Positions 13,824-26,700 of a DNA stretch of 64,000 nucleotides are shown in pieces. The notes under the pieces were generated by a model. That model saw nothing but the letters and a program-made list of their open reading frames with translations, made no database searches and had not been told where the DNA came from. The first letter of the stretch is position 1, and each line of letters opens with the position of its first letter. Both the position numbers and the translations under genes were made by a program. This DNA is from Diprion similis (lineage: Eukaryota > Arthropoda > Insecta > Hymenoptera > Diprionidae), in assembly GCF_021155765.1 (NCBI RefSeq), contig NC_060116.1, positions 16,928,584-16,992,583 of the forward strand. Direction: 5' to 3'.

Positions 13824-14447
13824 ACGACGCTTCTGCTACTCATTCAGCCTCCCTGCGTCTTCAAATCCTACCGGCTAATGATACCGACGACAAATCTAGC
13901 TTGTTAATGTAATATATCTTTATCCTGAATATATTTTTTGGGGTTATTATTGATGACGTACTGGTCCAATTGCTGATAGGGTGGAATTTAGGAACCTCAC
14001 CCAGCCATAATAAATGCAATATGAAAAAATCAGTGTTTACGTATGTACCCAAAAAACGTTCAATTCTATACCTCAATGCTTTGTTATTAGACACTGACTC
14101 GGCAAATTTATAAAGCGTATTTAATGGATTAAGTGTAATTTACCAACGATCACAGCAAGAAGATGACTGACAAATAGTCACGAAATTTTCCTTGCATATC
14201 GCGAAATCGTACCGATTCGCAAAGTGTGATGATCAGATAACAGATATGCTTCGTATAATCTTGTTTACGTCAGCTGACTGATCATCTCGTTTACGAAGTT
14301 AGCTCTATATACCTATTGAAACGGCAACTCGGAAAAGAATTTGAAATATCACCTAATCAATGCATGTAATATTAGTAAAGTTTTTTCATCACTACAGCAA
14401 ATTATGAAAATCAAAATATTGAAAAGACGTAAAGCACGCAGAAACGG

Positions 14448-14468
14448 ATATATATATATATATATATC
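14448..14468. repeat. (TA)n microsatellite
   Basis: TA dinucleotide run. Confidence 0.85.
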
Positions 14469-15001
14469 TTATAGATAGAATCTGGATGTTTAAGGGTGAT
14501 GACCTGAGAAGCGAGTCGTTCTGGCACCCATAGGGGTCCTCTCGATTGTTTTTCCTGTAGGTATAGGCATGTACAATTGTTTATAAAACGCAGCTATAGA
14601 CAGAAAAGGGAGCACCTCGTGCAAGGAAAGGAATTGAGGGGTCCTCGTCCCCCGTGCAGCCCAGCTTTGGGTTCCCGGGTTCGAAAATACGGGGGAACGC
14701 AGATTACGGCTCAGGGTGCAACAACCTCTGGGCGTCGTCGCCCCATGCCTTTCTCCGGTGCATGGTATATCCGGCGGAACCACCCTCCTAAACCAGAGTC
14801 GACGTTTCTTTTGACTTTTCTTTGGCGCGGTGGTTCCCCCCATTTCCAAGCAGCTCGCCCCATTCGGATCCCCGTTTCGTTTGTACGCCGCAGATGCACC
14901 GTCCGCACGTGTCTCTGCCTAGATTCAAGTTCCTCCGCCTAATCCGCCCTCGCTGACGTCACGGGGCACAAGCCGCCTCCGAAAACAACCCCTGTAAGCC
15001 G

Positions 15002-15074
15002 ATGGATATGATTTATGAGAATAGCATGAACGGAACACCAGCAATAATCTCGGTCGATGATCCCTCTTTCACAG
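15002..15074 (+). CDS. Possible first coding exon of an unidentified plus-strand gene
   Basis: An ATG at 15002 opens 24 codons (MDMIYENSMNGTPAIISVDD then PSFT), ending in ACAG followed by a consensus GTACGT donor in phase 1. A perfect cAMP-response-type TGACGTCA lies about 50 bp upstream (14954-14961) in a CG-rich segment, which fits a promoter. I could not find a convincing phase-compatible next exon before 22 kb. An acceptor at 15378 (TTTGTTTTATTGTCAG) gives only 13 further codons. The rest may be distant, or this may be a chance frame. Confidence 0.35.
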
Positions 15075-17000
15075 GTACGTAATACCTATACAGAAGTTAT
15101 TATACGTTGATGAACCCGTTGATATGGTGTGATCAACGGATTCTCGGTACTGATAATGGTGTACGATAAAAAAAAAACAAATAAACAAAAAAAAATTGGA
15201 TAATCCTGGTTCCGAATATTTTTATGAACTATACGCGAGTACATTAACATATATATTTACAATCGAATCGTAGTATAGATACGTATAGTCATACGTAGTG
15301 ACTATTCATGCGTTGTTACAATGATTATATGTTGTGAATAATAGTGTATATAAAGTTTTAAATTTGTTTTATTGTCAGCCACAGTGCACGCGCTCGCGTG
15401 TTACTGTCTCTTGGAATAATTATTTAATACGCACAAGCAGGAGAGGAGAAACCAGTTTTGAAAACTGGAATAAACGCCACAGCTTGCAGGTATTTGCATT
15501 CTCGATTCCCAAGGGTTTCCGATTTCTCCGAAATCATCATAAGTGAGAATCGAGGACTCTGAACATTCAACGAAAGTCTGAAACGTAAATTTAGCTTTTC
15601 GAAACAGAGGTGACGAACATTTTTAACAAGAAAACATAAATCAGAACTAATAATAGCGGCCAAAGAAAATACCAAAATTTTCATCGCATTACTTTTTCAA
15701 AAAATGTCAGGTATATTGTTACCGACAATCGTAATAATTTGTATACTTTCGTTTTCTTTTTCTTCGTACTATCCGCAAGAGACAATATCACATTATATAC
15801 CTTTATACGGTATTTTGTTAGTCCATATGTATAAAGAAACTCTTAAATTAATATAATAAAAAGATACGTCTATAGGTGTTTAAAATCTGCACAAAAGTAA
15901 GACGTAGGCTGAATTGCACATGTAGTTGTTTATCAATATCGTATAACTCGGATGTGTCAATCGATGCATCCACGCTTCAATTATAGGTTTACGACGATAC
16001 AAGCGTTGCATTGTAAACTGGATTATTAAACGTATGTTGAAAAGTAACTCATATTATGATGCTGGGTTAGTATACGAGTGTAAAATTCCACTCTCACGAT
16101 CGCGTCTGTCACTGTACCGTTTTACGTACTCATACTGACATTAATTTACTCAGTGTTACGGGGGTGAGTACGAGCTCTATCGCTGCATGCGATTCGTTTC
16201 AATCAACAGCAGTGCATATTGACGAAATTTTGTTTATCCTTATAAATCGGACCCCAAGCGCCGTACTTTTCGTTCGTTGCCGGCTTTTTCGGCGGTTCCT
16301 GCGAAGGCTGCTCCCGCACTTGCTCCTGGCCTTTCCTGTTGCGATTGAAAATAGACAAAAAAAATAGTGAAAATCTCCGGACGAAATCTTTCTAGCTATT
16401 ACATTACATCTAACATTCGGCTGTTTCAGTTATAAAATTTACATTCGAGTCTCAATACATTCGAAAGTATCGCTCAATTCAAATCCAACATATACTGTGG
16501 TGGCTAGGCAATATGGCGCCCAAGAGCTTAATCAGCTGATCCAATTAGACAAATTATACACGACTTCGTACAAGTTTTTCAGAGATTATTACATCACGTT
16601 GAGTTACTACAAATTTTCAAACTTGACGTTTTTTAATATCGATTATTCAGTATAGATCTTAATAGCTTCGAATAACCTTGAATCAATCAAACAAACGAGT
16701 ATGGATAATCAACCTTCGTCACTTTCGCGTAATACAAAAGAATAAATTCTTGTTTTATATTCAGCTACAGCAGTTTTAATCCTCACAGTATCGGAGTCTC
16801 CGATAATCCGTATCCCGTGTGTATTTACGATCATGAGAAATGGAAGACTCAAGAGATACGTGTTTACCTACAGAGCCTACCATTGACACGATGTCGAATT
16901 GATCGAGAATTGAGTGGGAAGGTTAAAAACCTGATGTTCAAATCGTAAACGGTAGTAACAGTGTTTTTCTACCGATGAAGGTGTTCTAAAATCGTGGAGA

Positions 17001-17027
17001 TTATTTATTTATTTATTTATTTATTTA
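17001..17027. repeat. (TTTA)n microsatellite
   Basis: About six TTTA units. Confidence 0.85.
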
Positions 17028-20000
17028 CCTCACTTCCTGGTAAGGCCCCTTCACGATGGAATTGTCAAGGTTCTTGTAGACCATTTTACCTCGTTGTTTT
17101 TACCTCGACCCCGGTTACACCGATCTGATTAATTCAATCTGCTGCGAGCGGTGCTGTGGTTGACAATTTTGCGGAAGCTCCGATGGACTATGCTTCTCGC
17201 TGGTGGAGTTCACTTCTGCGTGTAATTGCAATGCATCAAGTTAGAAGTGATACGAATAAATAAATTAAAAAACAAAAAAAAACTCGCAGGTTGTAGCTTC
17301 TGAAGGTGTTTTAAAAAATCGTTTCGCTAATTTAGCTGGATGTTCAAAATGTGTTCAAAATCCTCCGAGGCTACGGGCTATAGAACAAATTTGGAAATCG
17401 TTCAATCATCGTTTCCCCAGGGTGAGGGAGAAAAAAAATACGTTAAAAATCACCCAGACGTGACGTGAAATCCGAGGACGTCTAACTATTTGGGCAGCAA
17501 GTATTTGTCAAATTCTATCCAATAGCGACGACATCGCCAGAAATTTCCCTAACGAACCTGTATACATCTCCGTACCACGAGGACCAGATACTACCGTCGG
17601 TTTTTCTACCCTGAAATTTTTTACAGAAAAACACGCCGGAAGACCGGTTCAAGAGGGCGCAGAAAATCTCTAAAAACTATGTTTAGAAACGAAGTTTGAC
17701 TCCAATTAGTTCACTTGGTGAACCGCATTTGTGCTCAACCCGAAAGAGAATTCGTCGTATAATCGTTCTGACCTGAATTCTCATTCGTTTAAAATTGATC
17801 AACGCTCTCGAAATCGTGACAATTTTTGCATTCGAATTGAGAACCTCTGCTCTGGACTATCCTGCAGACCATGTACAGCGATTGCAGGAGCGCCATTCTC
17901 TCAAGTTTCCACTCTCTGTATATAAGCCGTCATTTTGATGCTGAGAATACCGCGTTTTGTATCGTGAAAATAAAGACAAGGGTTGTGGCGAAACTCACCC
18001 TATGGCACGTGGTGTAAATGTACTAGAACTAGTAGTTCTAGGCAATTCCCAGCATTACCCCTTCTGCTGCCTTTTTTAGTCTGAAGGTTCTTGCCTAACC
18101 TGTTATAACAAAGAAGATAAACATACGTTAAATTCCATTCAAAACAATTCATGCAAACCAGCTTCGAACGGGGTGCACAAGAATTCGAATTTGCCCCGCG
18201 TTCTCAACGTTCAATACGATTTCTTGGTAAACGAGTAGCGTCATCGAGAACAGTTAATGTCATTTAAATATGCAATCAACAGGCTCAAAGGTAGAAAACT
18301 GGTTCCAGCTATCATTTCGGCTCGGTCCACACGGCACGTAACGCTTTTTTGCACCGCGACAGTATAACTTTGTTGAAAAATATACATACTTTGTTCGATT
18401 TCTCCGGTTAATCGTTATTTTTATTTCGTCATCGGGTCAACTTTTTAACATCCTTTTCTCTTCTTTTTTCCATTTTTCTTTTTTTTTTCTTTTTTTTTTT
18501 TGTACTTTCTATTTTTGGTTTAAAAGACCATGTTACCCGCTTACCTTACGCTGGGTAGGAATGTTGGTGAGTTGCCTTGGCAATCTAGGACTTTGCACCT
18601 CATGGACACATGTGGCTAGGATAACCTCGGGGAACTAACACACACTTCGATTGAATGATAATATCTGGATTGTCGATAGACCAAAAAGATCTATGGACCG
18701 TTGAAGATGTATTTAAAGAGAGCTGCTGAATTCGGAACCAAACTGTGTAGTGAATCGCAAAGTTGCGACTGCACCTCGCACCGCTATTCCCTCGGCTTTT
18801 ACCCAAACCGTCCCCACCGACTTCGGTCCGGTCTTCGCGACCCACAACACCTATCCAACAGAGCCGATCCCCAGTAGGTGGAATTCCTAGAGAGGTCATC
18901 GCGGTTGATACAAACTATAATGTTCGCCGATGGGTCCCCTTGTGGCCTTCGACCGCTGGCACATTGTGAAATAAAAATATACATGGTTCGACATCAAAAA
19001 TACCTTTTTTGGCATTGGGATACAAGGAACCTTAAGGCGGTGGACAAAATTACGATTGGAAACAAATAATTTGAGATCTGGAAGACGAGTTTCTGGAGAA
19101 TAACATTGGGAAGAAATTTTCTATGGACCGTTCCGCGAGATATGGATTATGAATTTTAGAGGTCAAGCCTAGTTCCTGATTGGTCATAAATTCTATATGT
19201 GAATGATAAGACGAAAGGAATATTTATGTAGGGAGAAAATTTATTTGAAACCTTCAGTTTGCGGCACTGATTTTTATTTTTCATACAAAAATCAACTGTA
19301 TTTTTTTTTTTGTTTTTTTGTATTAATCTCGCGTAGAACCGACTCATAAAATTTGTCTATTTATTTGTAAATGACACTAGTGATACTACCACCCCATTAC
19401 GTTAGATTCCTGTCATAGACTAGTGAGAAAAGAAAGTTTAATTATTTTTTTCCCTCGACTGAGACTATTGTCGCCGTACTGACGTTTCGAGTACAACCGA
19501 CTTTGTGAGCCGATTGTCGAATTCTACTACGAACTTCTCTAACAACAAATAATTGACATACATTTTAGAGCTAAATTCGACTTTCGCATTTTTACCTGAA
19601 GGTACGTTGAAGTAGTTATTCACATATATTCTTATTACAAACTAATCAAGAGATTAAAGTGTGAAACGAATTACCATTTTTCATCTCCGTACAACCAGCT
19701 TAAATACAGTCGATGCAAAGGTAAAAAAAAACAAAGTTTTTAAATACCGTTACGATATTACTAGTTTTAGTTTTTTTCCATTAGAAAGTGCCACGTGTGA
19801 ATATTTATCCATCCCGACTGATTAGCTCTCTTAAATTTCATCTGAACATGGAATCTTCCACTGTAACGTATTATTTAATATCATACAGTAGCATCACCGA
19901 TGTACAGCATATTAAGATGCCTACCATAATTCAATATCAGTAGCAAAATCAGTCGTCGAATATTTTTTTGTTAAATAACTTATGTTACGAAGAATCGTAC

Positions 20001-21077
20001 CAGGAAAAAGAGTATCGTATTTACTGATTCAATCGAGAAATAAGGCTAAAAAAAATTTCAAATCCCCAATATTTGTAGTTTTTTTTCGCAACTGGAATGT
20101 ACAAACCTAGGTATGTCTAAAATAGGTGAATAAAAAAACTATAATCGTTATGTAAAGCTTTTGCAGCCTGACCCGAGTTACGTAAGCGGTACCAAAATGT
20201 CTGCGAGTTGTTTATTCACGGTCATGTACCTTACACGCTGTGAGACTGAAGTTTTCTCTACTATGTATATAGATTAGGTTCCACCGTAAGACACGAGGTG
20301 TTCACGTGCTACCGTTCTCCTTCCTGCGCTAGGAGTTTCCCAAGGAATTCAGAGATGCTACTTTCCGATGCGTAATTTACCTGGTGCCGCAACTGTCGGA
20401 CAATATGTCAGGAATCTTACATGGTCAAATGAAAAATAAAAAAACTACTCAAGAACCTAATAGAAATCTATTATCGCAACTAGAAAAACACAGTTAAAAT
20501 TAAATACAGAAGAATGCTAACGTGTTCCAATCGCACGTGAGTGCATTACACGTTCTAGAATCGTGTCTCTATTATAGAGTTAAGGTAAACTAGAATCTGA
20601 TGCAATAACTGTGATCATGTCATCAGTAGCACTAAAGACCTTCTTAATCTCATCTCTACGTTTCAGTCTACCGATACAGATGTGATTTTACCGCGGCTTT
20701 GTGGATTAAAGACGTAAGTAGTCAAGCAGCGTCAAGAAGAGTAAAAATGAAGAAAATACACCGTTTCCCATTCGAAAAAATTAAATTCTTCAAGCGGGAA
20801 TTGTAATGAAGGTAAGAAACTATTTCTGCTAACTGTTACATCGCATGACGTAACTTCGAACAAACGACCACAACTCTTTGGTTTCCAATTTCAACTACCA
20901 CTGGACTAAATTGGAACTTTAACCCAAGTTTTTGCTAACCTGTTCCATTACTCCTAAAAATTGGACATTTTTCCAGTCTCTGTGGGCTTTTTTGAGTATT
21001 GTTCCAACTTTGAATCAAGGTTGAAGAGATTGTTTACGATATTCATAGACCTCACGCAGATTGTTTCCATAAATATA

Positions 21078-21305
21078 CAGTCGAACCGCTATAATCCGAC
21101 AAATGCTTCGCAAGACGGTGTCGGATAATCAAATTTGTCGGACTATAGAGTGTAGCCACTACCGGCCCCTTGTAGCCCAGATCTTTTTAAAAATCAGTAC
21201 CTTGCGATGCGACAAATTATAGAAATGGTGAGATTAAATCGATACTACACATACATAATTAGCATGTCGAAATACAAATGGCGCCGGATTGCTGAGGGTC
21301 TACTG
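21078..21305. mobile_element. Non-autonomous pogo/Tigger-type DNA transposon (MITE), 228 bp
   Basis: The element is flanked by TA duplications (21076-21077 and 21306-21307). It begins CAGTCGAACCGC and ends with the complement of CAGTAGACCCTC, each followed by an ATAATCCGAC/GCAATCCGGC block, so it has ~23-bp imperfect terminal inverted repeats. The CAGT end and TA target are characteristic of pogo/Tigger elements. Near the left end ATCCGACAAAT is followed by the inverted ATTTGTCGGA. It has no coding capacity. Confidence 0.6.
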
Positions 21306-22191
21306 TAATTTTATGTATATTCATCAAGCTGGCATTCGAAAATAAATCAAATATATTCCGAATTGATATATGCTAACAATGTGTATATTCATCATGTTAA
21401 TTAAATTTAAAAAAAATTTCCTCCTATGTGGGTTTGTGACAAAAAGTATTTTCTAGTACTGATTTCCTGTGAGTAGACTAAAACAAATAAATCGATTGAT
21501 GCAATTTTCATGCAAGTATATTTCGATTTAGAATCGAATAGAAAAGAATTGATTAAAACAAAATTAATTGCATACAATTTGTTTAGTTGCAAGATTTTCA
21601 AAAATTTGAAATATTCAATTCGATTCACGATCATCGTCTCAGTTTACTGAAATGAAATCCAGCTAGCCATTTTGTTTTCAAGTGACCCGCAAGTCAACTC
21701 TGATTAAAGTTTCATATTGGATTCTTGACACATTCTAGATGTTTCGATAATACAAAATCCAGCGTAGAAAGAACCACATAATCAATTACTTATTAGGATA
21801 ATGAGTAACGACAAGTTGGGAAAATTCATAGACGATGACTTGATGCGGCAAAAATGGTTCCCGATATCCACACCTGGCACCGCCACTTCTCATGCCAATG
21901 AATAGGGTCCACGTGGTGCATAAGAATCGTGAAGAATATTCACGAAAAGCAGACGACACTTAATAAAACGCCTCTGAATCAGCTGATAGTATGGCAATAA
22001 GAAGTCGGCGATGAAATCATCAGAAATGTCAAATTGTTCAGTGTTCGATATGTACCCAAATCGCTCGTTAACTCTGACAAAGAAGTCTTAGTTCCATCCA
22101 CAACCCCATCAGTATCTAGAAATAAACAAAAACACCAAAGTAAAAAGAAAATTTGAAGGAAACCACACACGGATAATTCCAGCAAAATAAA

Positions 22192-23036
22192 ATGCGTCCG
22201 GTCCAGAGGCAACGACAAGGCCTGCAGTACGGCATAGTTCTACTGTGCATGCAGGCCGTAAATTTTGGTATCGACAACATACCACCAGCCACTTTAGCCG
22301 GCGTAATAGGACAGGTAATACTTTTTAAAACGTTGACCACATTGTATCATTTTTTGCATTTCTTTCTCTTTTGACCATACGATTTACGTACTTGAGTAAA
22401 CATCGTCGCTGTTCTTTTTAGACACTTTTATACATGGGAGTAATAAAAGTACCATGGAACGCCGACGAAGTATGTATATCATCTGTGAAGGTACTGAAAT
22501 ATCGTAACTGGCGTTCGTTTATACTCTCCAACTTCGAGCATGGATCAGACATGCATTTGTACTACAACATGGTGTCGTTTATACTGAAAGGATCGACCCT
22601 GGAGACCAAGTATGGAACAGGGAACTTCGTTATGCTGTTATCGTTCTTATCCGTTGCCTGCAGTTCCATGTATGTTGCCCTGGGTTACTGCCTGACTCAG
22701 GTGACCGGAGACTATGGATATTACACATCCTGTGCCATCGGATTCTCCGCTGTTTTATTCTCGCTTAAAGTAATCTGTATATGCGAGGAACAGGACAGAC
22801 TCCGTGACGTCGGAGGCTTTAGAGTCCCGAGCAAATTTGCTGTATGGGCTGAACTGATTTTGATACACCTGTTGGTCCCAAACGCTTCATTTGTCGGTCA
22901 CCTCGGAGGGATACTGGCTGGTTGTCTCTACTGTTATACAAGTTTTGGTGCACTCGTTGATAGAATGATAAGCGGAGTTACCGGTCGTCCTATTATACAT
23001 GAGGAAGAGTTTTATAGAAGGCGAAGTTATTTTTAA
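22192..23036 (+). CDS. Rhbdd1: Rhomboid intramembrane serine protease, RHBDD1/RHBDL4 type (complete, 2 exons)
   Basis: Coding exons are 22192-22314 and 22422-23036, joined in phase 0 by a 107-nt GT-AG intron, giving 245 aa. The family consists of polytopic ER-membrane proteases that cleave membrane substrates for ER-associated degradation. The N-terminal motif NNIPPATLA is a signature of this subfamily. The catalytic serine lies in GFSAV at about residue 150 and the catalytic histidine in GHLGG at about residue 201; human RHBDD1 has them at 144 and 195. The HLYYNM motif of the membrane core is also present. The protein ends at RRRSYF, so it is about 70 residues shorter than human RHBDD1 and lacks the tail that carries the ubiquitin-interacting and p97-binding motifs. 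That tail is either absent or encoded by an exon I did not find. The gene converges with shtd. Family and catalytic dyad are seen directly; substrate and location are inferred from the family. Confidence 0.93.
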
Positions 23037-23405
23037 ACACACCTATTTTTCTTCCAATAACTAAGTTATTGTTTATAAATTCACACACATGGGCCTGATC
23101 TTCTACATTTTTTTACCCATGATTATCACCTCTATTCTTTAACAAAAGTATCTAAAGGCTGAAGCTAATTTTAATTTTAAAAAAGAAAACAGAACGAGAG
23201 GAGAACTCCTCTAGTTTGTACGGTTGTGAAAGAGACTACTTCTTTATATTATATATTTCGACATGCATTGTATTATAAGTAGTCAACGACGAAACTTGTA
23301 TAGTAATGTAAGATCCTTGTGCAAAGTTAAATTATATTTATATTTATATTTATATTTCGTACTTTGCCTACTTCCATGTAGATTATTGTATTTTACTACT
23401 TAATT

Positions 23406-23411
23406 AATAAA
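23406..23411 (+). terminator. Candidate poly(A) signal of Rhbdd1
   Basis: AATAAA lies 370 nt downstream of the Rhbdd1 stop codon, in AT-rich DNA ahead of the convergent shtd 3' end. Confidence 0.5.
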
Positions 23412-23626
23412 CAGAGAACTCTGACAATAATTCACTCTCAGCTGCTACTGATTTGAAATGTATTTTGTCGAGAAGATATTTGAACCAGAAATAATTATTC
23501 AAAGACAGTTCAAAGATACCGAGACAGACACCATGCAAGATAAAAAATCATCATTCTTTCAAGTCAAGAATTGTTCCAAATATGTATGTATGTACAGTGA
23601 AATCGATGGTTTTCACGTTATTTTCT

Positions 23627-23632
23627 TTTATT
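23627..23632 (-). terminator. Candidate poly(A) signal of shtd
   Basis: TTTATT on the plus strand (AATAAA on the minus strand) lies about 97 nt beyond the shtd stop codon. Confidence 0.4.
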
Positions 23633-23728
23633 TATGTAAAAAAAATAAATACAGTACATAGTCTGGAAGCTATGTATCGCCTAATAGTATAGGACTGAAG
23701 ATGTGTGTACGAAATTATAATCAAATAC

Positions 23729-26700
23729 CTATACTATCCTTAGCAGATTGTGTAACTTGTGCAAGGTACTAGCTGGTAATTGGGTGTTTGATGGGTCTAG
23801 AAGTAAATCGAGCATTGAAACATCACCTAGAATAAAACCAATATTATCAACAAAAATACCCAGCGGAACATACATACGCAGAATTTAAAAAACTAAATGC
23901 CAATAATTACCGGCAGATCGATTATTTATTCGATAAGGCAGATCGTAAAATGTGAAATACGCGGTAAATCTCGCTAGCATTTCGGAGTTTCCTTCGACAG
24001 TCCCGTTAGTTAAATATTCTTTTAACAGCGGCTTTAAATCTGTAGAAAAGAGAAGGATATTTCGATCAAAACTGTGATAAAATTTGGACATAAATGGATT
24101 CGAGATATGATATATTTACCGGGTTCCCAACTATCCATAATTAGGGCCGTCTTCTGTTTAATCGCCAAAGCACTTTCAGAGCTTAGCAACAAATTTCTAC
24201 CTCCATTTTTCGACCTCTCTAATACTTGAATGGCAATCAGTTTTATTTGCCAAACCAAATAGCTATTGGGTTGTCTGCCAATAACGTCTAAACTTTTAAA
24301 CAAATTCACCCAGAGCGGCAGCAAACTTATTTTATCTTTGACCACGCATTCATATGCAACTATTGCAAAAGTTTGGAGTAAATGCCGCTCGGAGATGTTA
24401 AGTTCAGAAATTTTATGGTCATTTGCAAAACTTTCTGTAAGATTTTTCGAAGTTTGGGACGATTCCGTGACTTCCATTTTTTCGTCTAAATCCTCCGAAT
24501 AACCGGACAGTCTTCCCGAGGTCTGCGCGAAAGAACTGGAATTTGTTTTGCTAGAATTTCTACCAGTTTCAGAATATCTCGAAATTCTTTTTGTCTTATG
24601 CTTAGTCAGTCCTTGCAAGAAATTTTTCACTATATTCAGTACAGTCTTATCGTTTGTAAATGATGTTATGTTCTCCGGTTTAGCTGCCCAAGCGATAACA
24701 TTTTCAGTCGTCAATGTTTGTGCCACTAAGCTTCTAAATCCCTGAAAAATAATTTTTTTTTTTTAAGTCGTAACACTCAACGCTTTCATTTAAAATCAGA
24801 TTTGTCATACAGATTTTGCCTACATGCGGATCTTCCTGGTAAGAAAGACATCCGGCTCTCTGCTTAACGTCAACGAAGTCACACCGCTCCAACATATTCA
24901 TTAAACGCTCCCAATTTTGTCCTTTTTCAAATACCACATTCCAATATCTATCATCCCTCAGTTCTACTCTTCTCAGACTATTCAATTCTGGTAACAAACA
25001 CGGCGCCCTTAGCACAACCTCTTGACCACTGGCCAAATTATCCGATTGAAAAGTTAAATGTACCATCGCATAACATAAACGACCTGTGTCTATGTCTCTC
25101 GGTAGAAGCAAGCGTGGTTCAGCGGCCAATACATACAAATGGCGCAACGCTTGCAAATGATACCTATTAGTTTAAGGAAGACATATTTGCATCATTATTG
25201 AAATTTTCTTCAAGTGTTGCCTACTTGTGAAATAAAATATCTGTTAATATCAATGCCAGCATGATAACTTGTAGATCTTTTACCTGTTGTCATTACTGTG
25301 CGTCGGAAACTTCGGAAACAGAGCAATGAGAAGTGCAGCAATGGCACTTGGGCTGTTAGAAAGGGTGTATCTGCCACCACCTAGGAACAACAGTCCAAGA
25401 GCCATGTGGGTTGCTAAGTGCGAGCCATACGTGACAACACTGCTTGCAGGACCAACCCGAGTTCTTATGTAACGACATATCCTGAGAATCTTGGGAAAGC
25501 AATAACGGATATAATTTTATTTAGTACAATGCTATCTCGAGTTTCTATGCCGCAGGCAAGAGGTTCGTAATTACCTGGAGGTCTCCCGTACCAGCCATCA
25601 CAGCCGCAGCAGCTAACAAAATGACATTTAAACAAGTTTCAATTGTCGATTTCCCAGCTAGTTCAGCAACTGATTTATGCGGAAGCGCTGTAAATATCTG
25701 AGCATAATTATACAGCGTCTTGAAGGCATTCCTGTTCGCTGATCCTGCGTATTTCAAACCTAGTGCCAAACAGGCACCTGCGATGATGTTGCAGTATGCT
25801 TGGCTAAATTTAAAACACAAATGTGAAAACTGTAACTTGAATTTCCCGTTGTCGGAATTTCATTCCATAACATGATGGTACTTTGGAATTTACTAGCTTA
25901 CTTCATGGTCTCCAAATCCACGGTTTGCATGATTTCTGGCGTTGGTTTTTGCAGCCTGTATTGATAAACGATTTCTGGTACATGACTAGACACCCAGGAG
26001 GTTGTTGGCTGAATTTCGTCCCATAGAATAAGCGACCTGGCAAGTATTCTCAGCAGAAGTAAATCCGGTCTAACAAAATCCAAGAGAAATTGCGTCTCTG
26101 GAGCTTGCATCCATTGTGCAACAGCCCGATTCCCCGTGTTGAAATACATCAAGCCCAGCGCCACTGTTGCACCTTGACTAGTAACATCTATGTTGATGGA
26201 GTCCCCCTCCCGAATCTGATAACTGAATGAGTTTTCATTATCGAATAGTTCTTTCATCCACATTCGATGAAAATTTACCTGGGCGATTTGTATTTGTCCT
26301 TCTGTGCACCAGTCAAAGGCCTCACATTTCCTCCGAGCATGTAGTAATGTAGAGTGTCAGGAATACTGGAAAAGTCAGACCCGCCTCCGCACCCTAAGAC
26401 AACTAAACCCAAAGCCAAGCCTGCAGCTAGTGAATAAGACTCGCGATCGACGCAATTTTTCATCTCCGGACCGGGAGGTCTTCCTGAAATCAAAATCAAG
26501 TTTCTAACTCAAGTAACTGAACGCAGATATGAAACTAGGTAAAGAAATGTGATAATCACCGATCTCCGATAACAGCGCATGAGAAATATGTTTGTGAGCT
26601 GTTCCCTGATACACAAGGCCAACACCCATTAGGGCAGCGACTTGAATATTCTGTTGTACATTAAGTTCGATGCTAGTAGGAGGTAGCAAAGTTTCAACAT

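Larger units (their letters stand above)
2803..15001. other. Gene-poor region with CG-rich islands
   Basis: CG-rich blocks lie at about 3,600-5,400, 7,000-8,020, 9,080-9,880, 13,380-13,860 and 14,600-14,990, separated by AT-rich DNA. No coding gene is recognised. Splice-donor-like sites on the minus strand (GTGAGT at 12,654) and plus strand (GTAAGT at 9,260) may mark noncoding leader exons. The pattern would suit a promoter or enhancer field of a gene with very long introns. Confidence 0.5.
15075..22191. other. AT-rich intergenic or intronic DNA
   Basis: No convincing coding sequence. It contains a TTTA microsatellite, a 19-bp perfect palindrome at 18023-18041 and the MITE at 21078-21305. 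Confidence 0.55.

Noticed and set aside
14577-14942. 121-codon plus-strand frame before the CRE-type site
   Set aside because: The opposite strand is also open over the same DNA, and there is no protein-like motif.
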